A stretch of DNA of 64,000 bases from Vogesella oryzae (lineage in GTDB: Bacteria > Pseudomonadota > Gammaproteobacteria > Burkholderiales > Chromobacteriaceae). Of the stretch, positions 25,372-33,701 are shown in pieces. The notes beneath the pieces were generated by a model, which saw only the letters and a program-made list of their open reading frames with translations, was not told the DNA's origin and searched no databases. The stretch lies in NCBI RefSeq assembly GCF_902829295.1, contig NZ_CADEPL010000010.1, positions 88,193-152,192 on the forward strand, written 5' to 3'. The translations under genes and the position numbers were made by a program. Position 1 is the first letter of the stretch; every line of letters begins with the position of its first letter.

Positions 25372-27078
25372 ATGAGCCAGCAGCCGCGCCCATCGACGAC
25401 CTTTCATGCCATTACCGGCCAGCGCGACCCTGCCGGCCGGCAGGAATACAGCAATCCGTTCGCCAAGAAGATGTTCCTGGTGGTGGACAGCGTGCCGGAA
25501 ATGCAGCGGGCGATGGCGATGACGCTGAACTCGTTCGGTGCCGAGAAGGTGGAATACGCCGGCAAGGCCAGCGACGCGCTGGTGAAGATGATGCGCTACG
25601 ACTTCGACGTGGTGCTGTGCGACTACGATCTGGGCACCGGCAACGACGGCCTGTACCTGTACGAGGAGGCCAAGGAGCGCAACCTGCTCAAGCAGTCCTG
25701 CGTATTCATGATCGTCAGCGGCGAGCGGCGCGCCGCCAAAGTGGTGTCGGCCGCCGAGCTGGCACCGGATGGCTATCTGCTCAAGCCGTTTACCGGCGAC
25801 GAGCTGGGGCGGCGGCTGGAAGTAGCAATGCGCCGCCGCGCCGCCTTCGCGGTGGTGGATGACGCGCTGATGGGGCACGACTATCTGGGCGCCATCGACG
25901 CCTGCAACAAGAAGATCGCCGAGCGCGGCGAGTTCACCCTGGATTTCATGAAGCTCAAGGGCAGCCTGGCGCTGAAGATCGGTGATTACGACAGCGCGCA
26001 GGCGCTGTACCGGCAGGTGCTGCAGGTCAAGGACCTGCAGTGGGCCAAGCTGGGCATGGCCAAGGCGCTGGTGGGACTGAAACAGCCGGAACCGGCGCTG
26101 GCGATGTTCGAGCAGGTGGTGGAAGACAACGATCGCGTGATGGAAGCCTACGACTGGCTGGCCAAGCTGTACCAGGACAATCACGAGCTGCAGAAGGCGC
26201 AGGATGTGCTCAAGCGTGCCACCGAGATCGCACCGGCCACGGTGCGCCGCCACCAGGTGCTGGCGCAGGTAGCGGAGGAAAACGGCGATCTGGCGCAGGC
26301 GCGCAGTGCCTACAGCACCACGCTGGAGCTGGCAAAAGCCAGCTGGCATCGCAGCCCGTCGCATTACGCCTCGCTGGTGCGCGTGCAGCTGGCCTGCAAT
26401 GAGAAGACCGAGGCAGCACGGACGCTGGCGTCGCTGCGCCGCGACTACAAATTCAACCCGGAAGGCGAATGGATGGCGGACGTGGTGGACAGCACCATCC
26501 AGAGCCAGTCCGGCAACAAGCAGGCCGCCGAGCGGCTGCTGTACGAGGCGGCGGAAAAACTGGGGCAGCTGGGCAAGCTCAAGGACGACGACAAGCTGGA
26601 GTTCGCGCGCGCCTGCTATGCCCAGGGGCACCACGAACTGGGCAACCAGGTGGCGCGCGACATGGTGCGCAACCACCACGATAACCAGGCCTTGCTGCAG
26701 AAACTGTCGGCGATGTTCGACCAGGTGGGGCTGGGCGACGCCGGCCGGCAGCTGATTGCCGGCAGCGTGCAGGACATCATCGATCTGAACAACCAGGCGG
26801 TACGCATGGCGCAAAGCGGCGAGCATGATCGCGCCATCGAGCTGTTCCACCAGGCGCTGGAGGAAATGCCGCACAACATCCAGCTGATGCTCAACCTGGT
26901 CAATGCGGTGATTGCGCAGAGCCATCGTCACGGCTGGCACGAAAGCCACGTCCATCTGGCGCACCAGCTGCTGCAGAAAGTGCGCGAGGCGGAGCCGGCC
27001 AACAGCAAGTTCCAGAAACTGTTGCAAGCCTGGCGCCAGCTGATCGACCAGCATCAGAAACGGGAATACATGCTGTGA
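25372..27078 (+). CDS. Receiver-domain protein with TPR repeats
   Basis: A 568-residue cytoplasmic protein. Residues ~33-155 are a CheY-like receiver with phospho-acceptor Asp84 in VLCDYDLG and the Lys in LLKPFTGDE. The acidic pair that normally binds Mg2+ is reduced to VVDS, with one acid at Asp39. From ~165 to 560 there are helical TPR-type repeats (DYDSAQALYRQVLQVKDLQW, ELQKAQDVLKRATEIAPATV). It is probably a phospho-regulated scaffold. The downstream membrane protein gene overlaps its stop, so the two act together (inference). Confidence 0.83.
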   Translation: MSQQPRPSTTFHAITGQRDPAGRQEYSNPFAKKMFLVVDSVPEMQRAMAMTLNSFGAEKVEYAGKASDALVKMMRYDFDVVLCDYDLGTGNDGLYLYEEAKERNLLKQSCVFMIVSGERRAAKVVSAAELAPDGYLLKPFTGDELGRRLEVAMRRRAAFAVVDDALMGHDYLGAIDACNKKIAERGEFTLDFMKLKGSLALKIGDYDSAQALYRQVLQVKDLQWAKLGMAKALVGLKQPEPALAMFEQVVEDNDRVMEAYDWLAKLYQDNHELQKAQDVLKRATEIAPATVRRHQVLAQVAEENGDLAQARSAYSTTLELAKASWHRSPSHYASLVRVQLACNEKTEAARTLASLRRDYKFNPEGEWMADVVDSTIQSQSGNKQAAERLLYEAAEKLGQLGKLKDDDKLEFARACYAQGHHELGNQVARDMVRNHHDNQALLQKLSAMFDQVGLGDAGRQLIAGSVQDIIDLNNQAVRMAQSGEHDRAIELFHQALEEMPHNIQLMLNLVNAVIAQSHRHGWHESHVHLAHQLLQKVREAEPANSKFQKLLQAWRQLIDQHQKREYML

Positions 27079-27971
27079 TCGGCCGCGCTTCTCGTTGGCC
27101 GCACCGATTGCTGTTTCTGGCCCTGGCAGTGTGCTGGCTGCTGATGGCGGTGACCGGCGGTGGCTGGCTGCTGGCCTACGAGCGTGCCCGCAGCTTGGCC
27201 GCGCTGCAAGAACAGGCACAGCAGTTGGCGACACAGGTCGGGGGCCGGCTGCGGCAGCTGCAGGCCGCCGGCGAACAATTGCTGCAGGACCTGGATAATC
27301 TGCAGCAGGAGTCCGCCGGTAGCGACCCCGGGCGTTACCTTGCCAGCCTGCATCGGGAGTTTCCGCTACTGCAGAAGGTCGCCTTGCTGCAGGGGAGCGA
27401 GCGCAGCCGGCAACTGCAGGTGCGCTGGGTGGTGCCGTTCCTGCTGGGGGGCGATGTATTGCCGACGCAGGATCTGGCCCGGCAACCGGCGGTCGCTAAA
27501 ATCATGCCTCTGCTGTTGGCCGGGCAGGCGGTGGTGGTGCAGTGGGCAGATCGTGCCGACTCGCCGTTGCAGCTATTGCTGATGCCGGGGCGTGGCGGAA
27601 ATTATCTGGCGCTGTGGCTGCAGCCCGCGGCGCTGGTGCCATTGCCGGCCGACGAGCAGCTGCGCCCCAGTCTGGTACCGCTGCAGAGCGCCCTGCCGCA
27701 GGAGGGCAGCTGGAGCAATAACCTGCATGCCAGCGTCGAGGTGCGCAGCGGGCCTTTCGCGTTGCGGCTGGATTTGTCGCAGCAGCTGGGCTGGGGCGAT
27801 ATCCACTCGCCGCGGCTGTGGCTGCTGCTGGTGTGGCTGCTGCTGAGTCTGCTGCTGTGCTGGCTGAGCTATCTGCAATTTGCCGGCTGGCGCCGCCGGC
27901 AGCAGGTGGCGCTGTTGCAGCGCGAGATGTGGCTGCAGCGCCATCTGCCGCCGCCGGCCGATTCACCCTAG
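27075..27971 (+). CDS. Unknown membrane protein with extracytoplasmic sensor-like domain
   Basis: A 298-residue protein with a GTG start that overlaps the preceding stop (GTGA), so translation is coupled. TM1 is at about 12-34 and TM2 at about 250-272. The ~210-residue extracytoplasmic segment begins with a coiled-coil-like stretch (AALQEQAQQLATQVGGRLRQ), and its layout resembles Cache-type sensor proteins. The cytoplasmic tail is only ~25 residues, with no kinase, HAMP or GGDEF domain. A role as input partner of the receiver-TPR protein is inference. I recognise no family. Confidence 0.65.
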   Translation: MIGRASRWPHRLLFLALAVCWLLMAVTGGGWLLAYERARSLAALQEQAQQLATQVGGRLRQLQAAGEQLLQDLDNLQQESAGSDPGRYLASLHREFPLLQKVALLQGSERSRQLQVRWVVPFLLGGDVLPTQDLARQPAVAKIMPLLLAGQAVVVQWADRADSPLQLLLMPGRGGNYLALWLQPAALVPLPADEQLRPSLVPLQSALPQEGSWSNNLHASVEVRSGPFALRLDLSQQLGWGDIHSPRLWLLLVWLLLSLLLCWLSYLQFAGWRRRQQVALLQREMWLQRHLPPPADSP

Positions 27972-28039
27972 CGTGTGGCCGGCTGCCGGAGGCACGTTTT
28001 TGCAGTACAATCGCCGCCATCTTTTGCCGGGAGTAACAG

Positions 28040-28219
28040 ATGTATCAGTCCGAATTCACCCAATTCATGAACGACTACCTGGACAAGCACCCGGAAGTCG
28101 ATACCGAACGCCGCGAGCTGCGCCTGACCTGGTGGGATCGCCCGCAGAACCTGGACGATCTGCAGCGCTGGAAAGAATCGCGCGTACCGCAGAAAGCCTA
28201 TGTGTACCAGCCGGAATAA
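28040..28219 (+). CDS. DUF3460 small protein
   Basis: A 59-residue protein, MYQSEFTQFMNDYLDKHP at the start and LTWWDRPQNLDDLQRWKE in the middle, the hallmark of DUF3460, which is confined to betaproteobacteria as far as I know. Function unknown. GGGAG lies five to six bases before the ATG. TACAAT at 28004-28009 is a likely -10 element, and a terminator follows, so it appears to be a single-gene transcript. Confidence 0.82.
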   Translation: MYQSEFTQFMNDYLDKHPEVDTERRELRLTWWDRPQNLDDLQRWKESRVPQKAYVYQPE

Positions 28220-28242
28220 GCCGGTCAGTGATACTCGCCATG

Positions 28243-28267
28243 ACGCCCGCAAGGGCGTTTTGTTTTT
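28243..28267 (+). terminator. Rho-independent terminator of the DUF3460 gene
   Basis: Arms ACGCCC and GGGCGT with a GCAA tetraloop, followed by TTTTGTTTTT, 23 bases after the stop. Confidence 0.88.
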
Positions 28268-28279
28268 CCGAGCCAGATC

Positions 28280-28945
28280 ATGACTAGACAAACCATGACA
28301 TTCGGCCCGCAGGTGGCCGAGTACCTGTTCGAGATCGGGGTGCAGGAGCACCCGGTGCAACGCGAGCTGCGCGAGTTTACCGCCGGCCATCGCATGGCCA
28401 AGATGCAGATTGCGCCGGAGCAGGGGCAGTTTCTCGGCTGGCTGGTGCAGCTGCTGGGGGTGCGCCGTTATCTGGAGATCGGCACCTTTACCGGCTACAG
28501 CGCGCTGACGGTGGCGCTGGCCATGGGCGAGAGCGGCCGCACCGTGGCCTGCGACATGAGCGTGGAATTCAGCCACATCGCCATGCAGTACTGGCGGCGT
28601 GCCGGCGTGGACGGCCGCATCCAGCTGTATCTGCAGCAGGGCCTGCTGACCCTGCACCAGCTACTGGCCGATGGCGCGGCCGGCAGTTTCGATCTGGCGT
28701 TCATCGATGCCGACAAGACCAATTACCCCGACTATTACGAAGCCTGCCTGCAGCTGGTGCGGCCGGGCGGGGTCATCGCCATCGACAATATCCTGCTTAA
28801 CGGGCGGGTGGTCGAGCCGCAACCCGGCGACCCGCGCAGCGTGGAAGTGCTGCGTGAATTCAATGCCAGCCTCAAGCATGACCGCCGTGTCGACCAGTGC
28901 ATCCTGCCGATGGGCGACGGTATGACCCTGCTGCGTCGCCGCTGA
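28280..28945 (+). CDS. SAM-dependent O-methyltransferase (caffeoyl-CoA-OMT family)
   Basis: A 221-residue class I methyltransferase. The SAM site has LEIGTFTGYSALTVA (motif I) and ACDMS. FDLAFIDADKTNYPDYY contains the metal-binding Asp and IAIDNILLNG the second Asp-Asn pair, as in Mg2+-dependent catechol-type enzymes. The physiological substrate of bacterial members is generally unknown. It sits between a terminator and the tol genes, and a hairpin with arms CCTGCCGC and GCGGCAGG at 28953-28970 follows its stop. Confidence 0.88.
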   Translation: MTRQTMTFGPQVAEYLFEIGVQEHPVQRELREFTAGHRMAKMQIAPEQGQFLGWLVQLLGVRRYLEIGTFTGYSALTVALAMGESGRTVACDMSVEFSHIAMQYWRRAGVDGRIQLYLQQGLLTLHQLLADGAAGSFDLAFIDADKTNYPDYYEACLQLVRPGGVIAIDNILLNGRVVEPQPGDPRSVEVLREFNASLKHDRRVDQCILPMGDGMTLLRRR

Positions 28946-28996
28946 CGGGAACCCTGCCGCTTGCGGCAGGTCGTTACACAGCCGAAACCATTCGCC

Positions 28997-29023
28997 GGAT
29001 GCAGGTGCTACCATCCTGCATCC
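28997..29023 (+). promoter_or_regulatory. Inverted repeat upstream of tolR
   Basis: Arms GGATGCAGG and CCTGCATCC flank the 9-base spacer TGCTACCAT, which itself resembles a -10 element. The repeat ends 20 bases before the tolR start codon. It could be an operator over the tol promoter or a leader hairpin. Confidence 0.45.
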
Positions 29024-29043
29024 GCTGTCCAGGAATACTGCCA

Positions 29044-29451
29044 ATGCTGCAACGCCGACCCCGTCGCATGATGAACCAGATGAACGTAGTGCCATACATC
29101 GACGTGATGCTGGTACTGCTGGTGATCTTCATGGTGACCACCCCGCTGTTTACGCCGGGGGTGATCGAAGTGCCCAGTGTCACCCGCGCCGCGCAGGTCG
29201 ATACCACGCCGCTGGAAATCAGCATCGAGGCCGATGGCCGCTATTTTGTCGGCGAAGGCGGCAAGCGCCAGCCGGAAGCCGATCTGGATACCCTGATTGC
29301 CGATGTGCAGGCACGGGTGCGCGATAACCGTCCGGTGGTGGTGACCGCCCATCGCGACCTGAAATACAGCGTGGTGGTGGCCGTGGCCGACCGCCTGCAT
29401 GAAGCTGGCATCCAGCGCGTGGCCTTGACCGTGCGCCAGCAAGGGAGCTGA
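29044..29451 (+). CDS. tolR: TolR/ExbD-family energy-transduction protein
   Basis: A 135-residue inner-membrane protein. The single membrane helix at ~17-36 contains the proton-pathway Asp in NVVPYIDVMLVLLVIF. The periplasmic domain has PLEISIEADGRYFV and PVVVTAHRDLKYSVVVAVAD. TolR works with TolQ and TolA to use the proton gradient for outer-membrane constriction. The neighbours tolA, tolB and pal make TolR the right name rather than ExbD. The usual tolQ partner is absent upstream. It overlaps tolA (TGATG). Confidence 0.9.
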   Translation: MLQRRPRRMMNQMNVVPYIDVMLVLLVIFMVTTPLFTPGVIEVPSVTRAAQVDTTPLEISIEADGRYFVGEGGKRQPEADLDTLIADVQARVRDNRPVVVTAHRDLKYSVVVAVADRLHEAGIQRVALTVRQQGS

Positions 29452-30308
29452 TGTTGGCCGCACGTCAACCGGGGGGCGCCGCCTGGCTGCTATCGGCACT
29501 GCTGCATGTCGCGGTGATCGCCATGCTGTGGTGGTCTGCCGCGCCGGCGGTATTGCAGACGCCGCCGCCGCTGGCGGTCGAACTGTGGGCCGGTGGAGGC
29601 CCGGTGGTACGGGAGGCGGTCAAGGCCGCGCGGGCCGCCGTCAGCAAGCCGCAGCCGGCAGCCCCGGCACCGACGCCCGCCCCGACGCCGGCAGCACAGG
29701 CGCAACTACCCGCGCTCAATAGCGCCGACATCACCGTCAAGGGCGGCAAGCCCGCCCCCGAACCGGCCGCGCCGCCGCCAGCAAAGACCCCCGCCAAGCC
29801 GAAGCCGGCGCCTGCGGAACCGGCAAAAGCAACGCCACCGGTGCCGGCCAGCAAGCCTGCCGTCACGGCAGCGCCCACGGGCAAGCCTGCAGCCAAGCCC
29901 GTTGCGCCGCGTGCCGATGACTTGCTGTCCGAGCTCGATGACCTGCCGCCAGGGCCCGGCAAGGGCAAGGTGACACAGTCCGGTAGCAAGCAGGGTGTAC
30001 AAGGGGGCAGTGCCAATGGTGTGCTCGATCTGCGCGCGCAGTATGTCGATGCGGTGCGTAACCGCATCCGTCCCTACGTGATGGTGCCCGATGGCATCGC
30101 CGGCAATCCGGAAGCGGTGGTGGAGGTGGAGATTCTGCCGACGCTGGAAATCCGTAGCAGCCGACTGCTGCGCAGCAGCGGCGTTGCCGGCTATGACCAG
30201 GCGGTGCTGGCGGCGTTGCGCGATGCGCGCCGCTTCCCGCCGCTGCCCAAAGGCGCCGACTTTGCCGACTTCCGCCGCATTACGCTGAAATTCCGTCCCA
30301 AGGAGTAA
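29451..30308 (+). CDS. tolA: TolA-like cell-envelope protein
   Basis: A 285-residue inner-membrane-anchored protein. One N-terminal helix (~12-33, WLLSALLHVAVIAMLWW) precedes a long Pro/Ala/Lys-rich region (~55-160), unlike the uninterrupted Ala/Lys helix of enterobacterial TolA. The C-terminal ~90 residues (VVEVEILPTLEIRSSRLL, YDQAVLAALRDARRFPPLP) form the TolA-III/TonB-C fold that reaches TolB and Pal. The position between tolR and tolB fixes the assignment. The start codon lies inside the tolR stop. Confidence 0.86.
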   Translation: MLAARQPGGAAWLLSALLHVAVIAMLWWSAAPAVLQTPPPLAVELWAGGGPVVREAVKAARAAVSKPQPAAPAPTPAPTPAAQAQLPALNSADITVKGGKPAPEPAAPPPAKTPAKPKPAPAEPAKATPPVPASKPAVTAAPTGKPAAKPVAPRADDLLSELDDLPPGPGKGKVTQSGSKQGVQGGSANGVLDLRAQYVDAVRNRIRPYVMVPDGIAGNPEAVVEVEILPTLEIRSSRLLRSSGVAGYDQAVLAALRDARRFPPLPKGADFADFRRITLKFRPKE

Positions 30309-30311
30309 GCC

Positions 30312-31583
30312 TTGTATTCCTTCTTTGCTGTTGCCCGCCGATTTTTGTTGTGCTGCCTGCTGTTGGCCGCACCACTGGCCCGTGCTGACCTGACTGTGGA
30401 TATTGTCGGTGGCGGCATCAACCGCTATCCGCTTGCCATCCTGCCGTTGACCAACGAGGAGTGGCTGCCGGATGCCGTCACCTCCACGGTGAAGAGCGAT
30501 CTGGCGATGACCGGCATGTTCAATCTGCTGAATGTGCCGGCCACTGGCGCCCCGCTGGATGCCAGCTACTGGCAGCAGCAGGGGGCGCGCGCCATGGTGT
30601 ATGGCCGCGTCACGCGGCTGGATGGCGGCATGCTGCGGGTGACATTCTGGGCCGATGCGCTGGCGCCGCGCGAACAGAAGCTGGCCATGGAGTTCGACGT
30701 GCATCCATCGCAGCTGCGCGATGTGGCACACCGCATGGCGGACATGGTGTACGAAGCGCTGCTGGGCGGGAAAAGCCTGTTTGCCAGCCGCATCGCCTTC
30801 GTGATCCAGGTCGGCAAGGAGTGGCGACTGCAGGTGGCGGATGTCGATGGCCGCCGGGCGCAGACCGTGCTGCGCTCCAACGAGCCGATCATCTCGCCGG
30901 CATGGAGCAACGATGGCGGCCGTCTCGCTTATGTGTCGTTCGAAAACAAGAAGCCGATCATCTACGTGCAGGATCTGTCTACCGGTCAGCGCAAGGTGCT
31001 GGCCAACTTCAAGGGCAGCAATTCCGCACCGGCGTGGAGCCCGGATGGCCGCCGGCTGGCGGTGGTGCTGACCACCAGCGGCAATTCGCAGATTTACCTG
31101 CTCAATGCCGACGGCAGCGGCCTGCAGCGCTTCTCCTACAGCAGCGCCATCGATACCGAACCGGTGTGGAGTCCGGACGGCCGCAGCATCGCCTTCGTGT
31201 CCGATCGCAGCGGCAGCCCGCAGCTGTATGTGCAGCCGGTGGATGGCAGCCGCAATGCGCGCCGCGTTACCTTCCAGGGCAGCTACAACGTGTCTCCATC
31301 GTATTCGCCGGACGGCCGCCAGCTGGTGTACGTGCAGCGCGAGGCGGGGCGCTTCAAGGTGATGCTGCTCGAACTGGCCAGCGGCGATAGCCGCCAGCTG
31401 AGCACCAGTGCCTATGATGAATCACCCAGCTTCGCGCCCAATGGCAAGATGGTGCTGTATGCCAGCGACCAGGGCGGGCGCAGCGTGCTGTTTGCCGCCT
31501 CGGTCGAACACCCGGGCCGGGTACGGCTGGGGGTGATTGAAGGTGAAGTACAGGATGCAGCCTGGGGGCCATACAATCCGTAA
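30312..31583 (+). CDS. tolB: Tol-Pal system beta-propeller protein TolB
   Basis: A 423-residue periplasmic protein beginning with TTG; AAGGAG six bases upstream supports that start. A ~25-residue signal peptide ends near LARADLTVDI. Domain 1 (to ~160) is followed by a six-bladed propeller with repeated PAWSPDGRRLAVV, PVWSPDGRSIAFV and PSYSPDGRQLVYV. TolB binds Pal and the TolA C-terminus. It follows tolA by three bases and precedes pal. Confidence 0.95.
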   Translation: MYSFFAVARRFLLCCLLLAAPLARADLTVDIVGGGINRYPLAILPLTNEEWLPDAVTSTVKSDLAMTGMFNLLNVPATGAPLDASYWQQQGARAMVYGRVTRLDGGMLRVTFWADALAPREQKLAMEFDVHPSQLRDVAHRMADMVYEALLGGKSLFASRIAFVIQVGKEWRLQVADVDGRRAQTVLRSNEPIISPAWSNDGGRLAYVSFENKKPIIYVQDLSTGQRKVLANFKGSNSAPAWSPDGRRLAVVLTTSGNSQIYLLNADGSGLQRFSYSSAIDTEPVWSPDGRSIAFVSDRSGSPQLYVQPVDGSRNARRVTFQGSYNVSPSYSPDGRQLVYVQREAGRFKVMLLELASGDSRQLSTSAYDESPSFAPNGKMVLYASDQGGRSVLFAASVEHPGRVRLGVIEGEVQDAAWGPYNP

Positions 31584-31619
31584 CCAGTCCGGCTGAACTC
31601 TCGCGCAGATGGCAGGTCT

Positions 31620-31639
31620 TTATTTTTGTGCAAAAATAA
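31620..31639 (+). promoter_or_regulatory. AT-rich inverted repeat between tolB and pal
   Basis: Perfect 9-base arms TTATTTTTG and CAAAAATAA separated by TG, about 45 bases before the pal start codon. It stands out in high-GC DNA. It could be an operator, an RNA stability element or part of a pal promoter. Confidence 0.5.
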
Positions 31640-31685
31640 CTTCCGATCTGCCATTGCCCAACAGAACCGCAACAAGGAGATTCGC

Positions 31686-32222
31686 ATGAAAGTCGTTCCG
31701 TTTATTGTTACCGCCAGCGTGGTATTGCTGAGCGCCTGCGCTTCCACTCCCCCGGCTGCACCCAGCGATACGATGGGTGGCGCGGCACCGGTAACCGCCG
31801 GTAACGGTACTGCCGGTAGCGGTTCCGAGCTGAAACCGGCACAGACCCTGCCGGAAGTGGATGCCCGCGCCGCCGAAGCTGCCGCTTTTGCCGGCGTGAA
31901 TGGCAAGAGCGTGTTCTTCGACTTTGACCAGTCCAGCATCCGCGATGCCGACAAGGCCACCGTGCAGGCGCATGCCGGTTACCTGAACAAGTACAAGACC
32001 AAGGTGCTGATCCAGGGCAATACCGATGCCCGCGGCAGCCGCGAATACAACCTGGCGCTGGGCCAGCGCCGTGCCGAAAGCGTCAAGCAGGGGCTGGAAG
32101 TGCTGGGCGTGAAGCCGGAACAGATCGAGGCGGTGAGCCTGGGCAAGGAAAAACCGCGTGCCACCGGTACCACCGAGCAGGACTACGCCGAGAACCGCCG
32201 CGCCGACTTCCTCTATCAGTAA
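31686..32222 (+). CDS. pal: Peptidoglycan-associated lipoprotein Pal
   Basis: A 178-residue outer-membrane lipoprotein. The signal peptide ends in the lipobox LLSAC (Cys ~19), followed by a ~50-residue flexible linker. The OmpA-C domain from ~75 has VFFDFDQSSI, IQGNTDARGSREYNLALGQR and YAENRRADF, containing the Asp and Arg that grip diaminopimelate of peptidoglycan. AAGGAG six bases upstream sets the start. It tethers the outer membrane to the wall as the end point of Tol-Pal. Confidence 0.95.
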   Translation: MKVVPFIVTASVVLLSACASTPPAAPSDTMGGAAPVTAGNGTAGSGSELKPAQTLPEVDARAAEAAAFAGVNGKSVFFDFDQSSIRDADKATVQAHAGYLNKYKTKVLIQGNTDARGSREYNLALGQRRAESVKQGLEVLGVKPEQIEAVSLGKEKPRATGTTEQDYAENRRADFLYQ

Positions 32223-32241
32223 GCGTAGCGGCTTGACCCTG

Positions 32242-32278
32242 ATCCGGGATCGCGGCACGCTGTCCCGGATTTTTATTT
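32242..32278 (+). terminator. Rho-independent terminator after pal
   Basis: Arms ATCCGGGA and TCCCGGAT flank a 13-base loop, followed by TTTTTATTT. It separates pal from cpoB, so cpoB is expressed by readthrough or its own promoter. Confidence 0.88.
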
Positions 32279-32299
32279 GACGCGATGGGCGATCACACC

Positions 32300-33049
32300 A
32301 TGCAAAACCGATTGTTGATGCTGTTGCTGCCCGTGCTGCTGGGCGCCTGTGCCACCTCGACCGATCTGGAAGAAACCCGCCGCCAGCTGCAGAGCCAGAT
32401 GTCGAGCAATGCGCAGCAGGCCAGTGCGCGGCTGTCCGATGTGGAGGCCAAACTGGCCAACCAGCGCCTGTTGGACCTGGTGAACGAAGTCAGCGACATG
32501 AAGGCGGCGATGGCCAGCCTGCGTGGCCAGAACGAGGTGATGCTGCACCAGCTGGAAGAAACGCAGAAACGCCAGAACGACCTGTATGCCGACCTGGATA
32601 TGCGTCTTGGCAAGCTGGAGCGCCCACATGGGGATGCCAGTGCGCCGCAGGGCGAGGTCGCGCCATCGGCGGCGGTGGCACCGGTCGATGCGGCGCTGGC
32701 GAAAGCGCTGGATACTTTGCGCAAGCGTGATTTCGGCGCGGCAGTAACCCAGCTCAAGGCGGTGATGGATGGCTACCCGGGCAGCGCGCAGGGCATCGAG
32801 GCCAACTACTGGCTGGGCGTGTCGCACACCATGCTGCAGCAGAACGATGCCGCCATCGACATCCTGCGCCGTTTCGCCAGCCAGTATCCGAAGAATGCGC
32901 ATGCCGCCGATGCGCTGCGGCTGGTAGCGGATAACCAGATCTCGCTGCAGCAAAAAGACGAGGCGCGTGTGACGCTACGCCAGCTGATCAAACTGTACCC
33001 GGGCACGCCGGCAGCACAAAAAGCCAAACAGCGGCTGGGCGCGCTGTAA
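32300..33049 (+). CDS. cpoB: Cell-division coordinator CpoB (YbgF)
   Basis: A 249-residue periplasmic protein. An N-terminal signal with LLGAC looks like a lipobox, so this homologue may be a lipoprotein rather than soluble. A coiled coil (~25-105, [25 protein letters not shown]) precedes three TPR repeats (~130-245, [20 protein letters not shown]). CpoB links Tol-Pal to PBP1B during septation. The start at 32300 was preferred over 32285, which has no ribosome site. The position after pal fits the conserved order. Confidence 0.9.
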   Translation: MQNRLLMLLLPVLLGACATSTDLEETRRQLQSQMSSNAQQASARLSDVEAKLANQRLLDLVNEVSDMKAAMASLRGQNEVMLHQLEETQKRQNDLYADLDMRLGKLERPHGDASAPQGEVAPSAAVAPVDAALAKALDTLRKRDFGAAVTQLKAVMDGYPGSAQGIEANYWLGVSHTMLQQNDAAIDILRRFASQYPKNAHAADALRLVADNQISLQQKDEARVTLRQLIKLYPGTPAAQKAKQRLGAL

Positions 33050-33057
33050 ACATGGCA

Positions 33058-33086
33058 AGGTTGGCCGCAGGCGCTGCGGCCAACCT
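33058..33086. repeat. Inverted pair of the GTTGGCCGC repeat between cpoB and purE
   Basis: Perfect 13-base arms AGGTTGGCCGCAG and CTGCGGCCAACCT with a GCG spacer, nine bases after the cpoB stop. It is the best stem-loop of the family and is positioned as a transcript end. Confidence 0.8.
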
Positions 33087-33212
33087 GGTGCTGTTGCCGG
33101 CACCGCAGCCGGCGGCGTCTGCCGGCCCGACTGCGATGCAACATCCGGCGGGCAAGCCCTTGCCGAATCAGGTAAAATCCCGTTTTTCCTCTCCTTGACG
33201 GGACTCGCCTCC

Positions 33213-33701
33213 ATGATCGAAGTTGGCATCGTGATGGGTAGCAACAGCGACTGGGAAGTCATGCAGAACGCCGCGCGCGTACTGAAAGACTTCGGCATCG
33301 CGTTCGAAACCCGCGTCGTTTCCGCCCACCGCACTCCTGACCTGCTGTTCCAGTACGCCGAAGAAGCCGAAGCGCGTGGCCTGAAAGCCATCATCGCCGG
33401 CGCCGGCGGTGCTGCCCACCTGCCGGGCATGCTGGCAGCCAAGACCCACATTCCGGTGCTGGGCGTGCCGGTACCGTCCAAATACCTGCGTGGCGAAGAT
33501 TCACTGCTGTCCATCGTGCAGATGCCCAAGGGCATTCCGGTGGCCACCTTTGCCATCGGCGAAGCCGGTGCGGCCAACGCCGGCCTGTTCGCCATCGCCA
33601 TGCTGGCGACCACCAAGCCGCAGCTGGCCGAACAGCTGAAGGCTTTCCGCAAGAAACAGGAAGCAACCGTACTGGCGATGACGCTGCCGGAGGTGAACTG
33701 A
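33213..33701 (+). CDS. purE: N5-carboxyaminoimidazole ribonucleotide mutase
   Basis: A 162-residue class I PurE. It has [14 protein letters not shown] at the N-terminus, [23 protein letters not shown] and [14 protein letters not shown]. It moves the carboxyl of N5-CAIR to C4 to make CAIR in purine synthesis. The start follows a TAAAAT -10-like box at 33173-33178 by about 35 bases. The stop overlaps the purK start (TGATG). Confidence 0.96.
   Translation: MIEVGIVMGSNSDWEVMQNAARVLKDFGIAFETRVVSAHRTPDLLFQYAEEAEARGLKAIIAGAGGAAHLPGMLAAKTHIPVLGVPVPSKYLRGEDSLLSIVQMPKGIPVATFAIGEAGAANAGLFAIAMLATTKPQLAEQLKAFRKKQEATVLAMTLPEVN

Noticed and set aside
22554..25373. A 939-codon minus-strand open frame opposite the isochorismatase-like gene and uvrD.
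   Set aside because: Antisense shadow; both plus-strand genes are well-supported families. Similar shadows at 33752-35869, 38838-40595 and 59044-60756 were set aside for the same reason.
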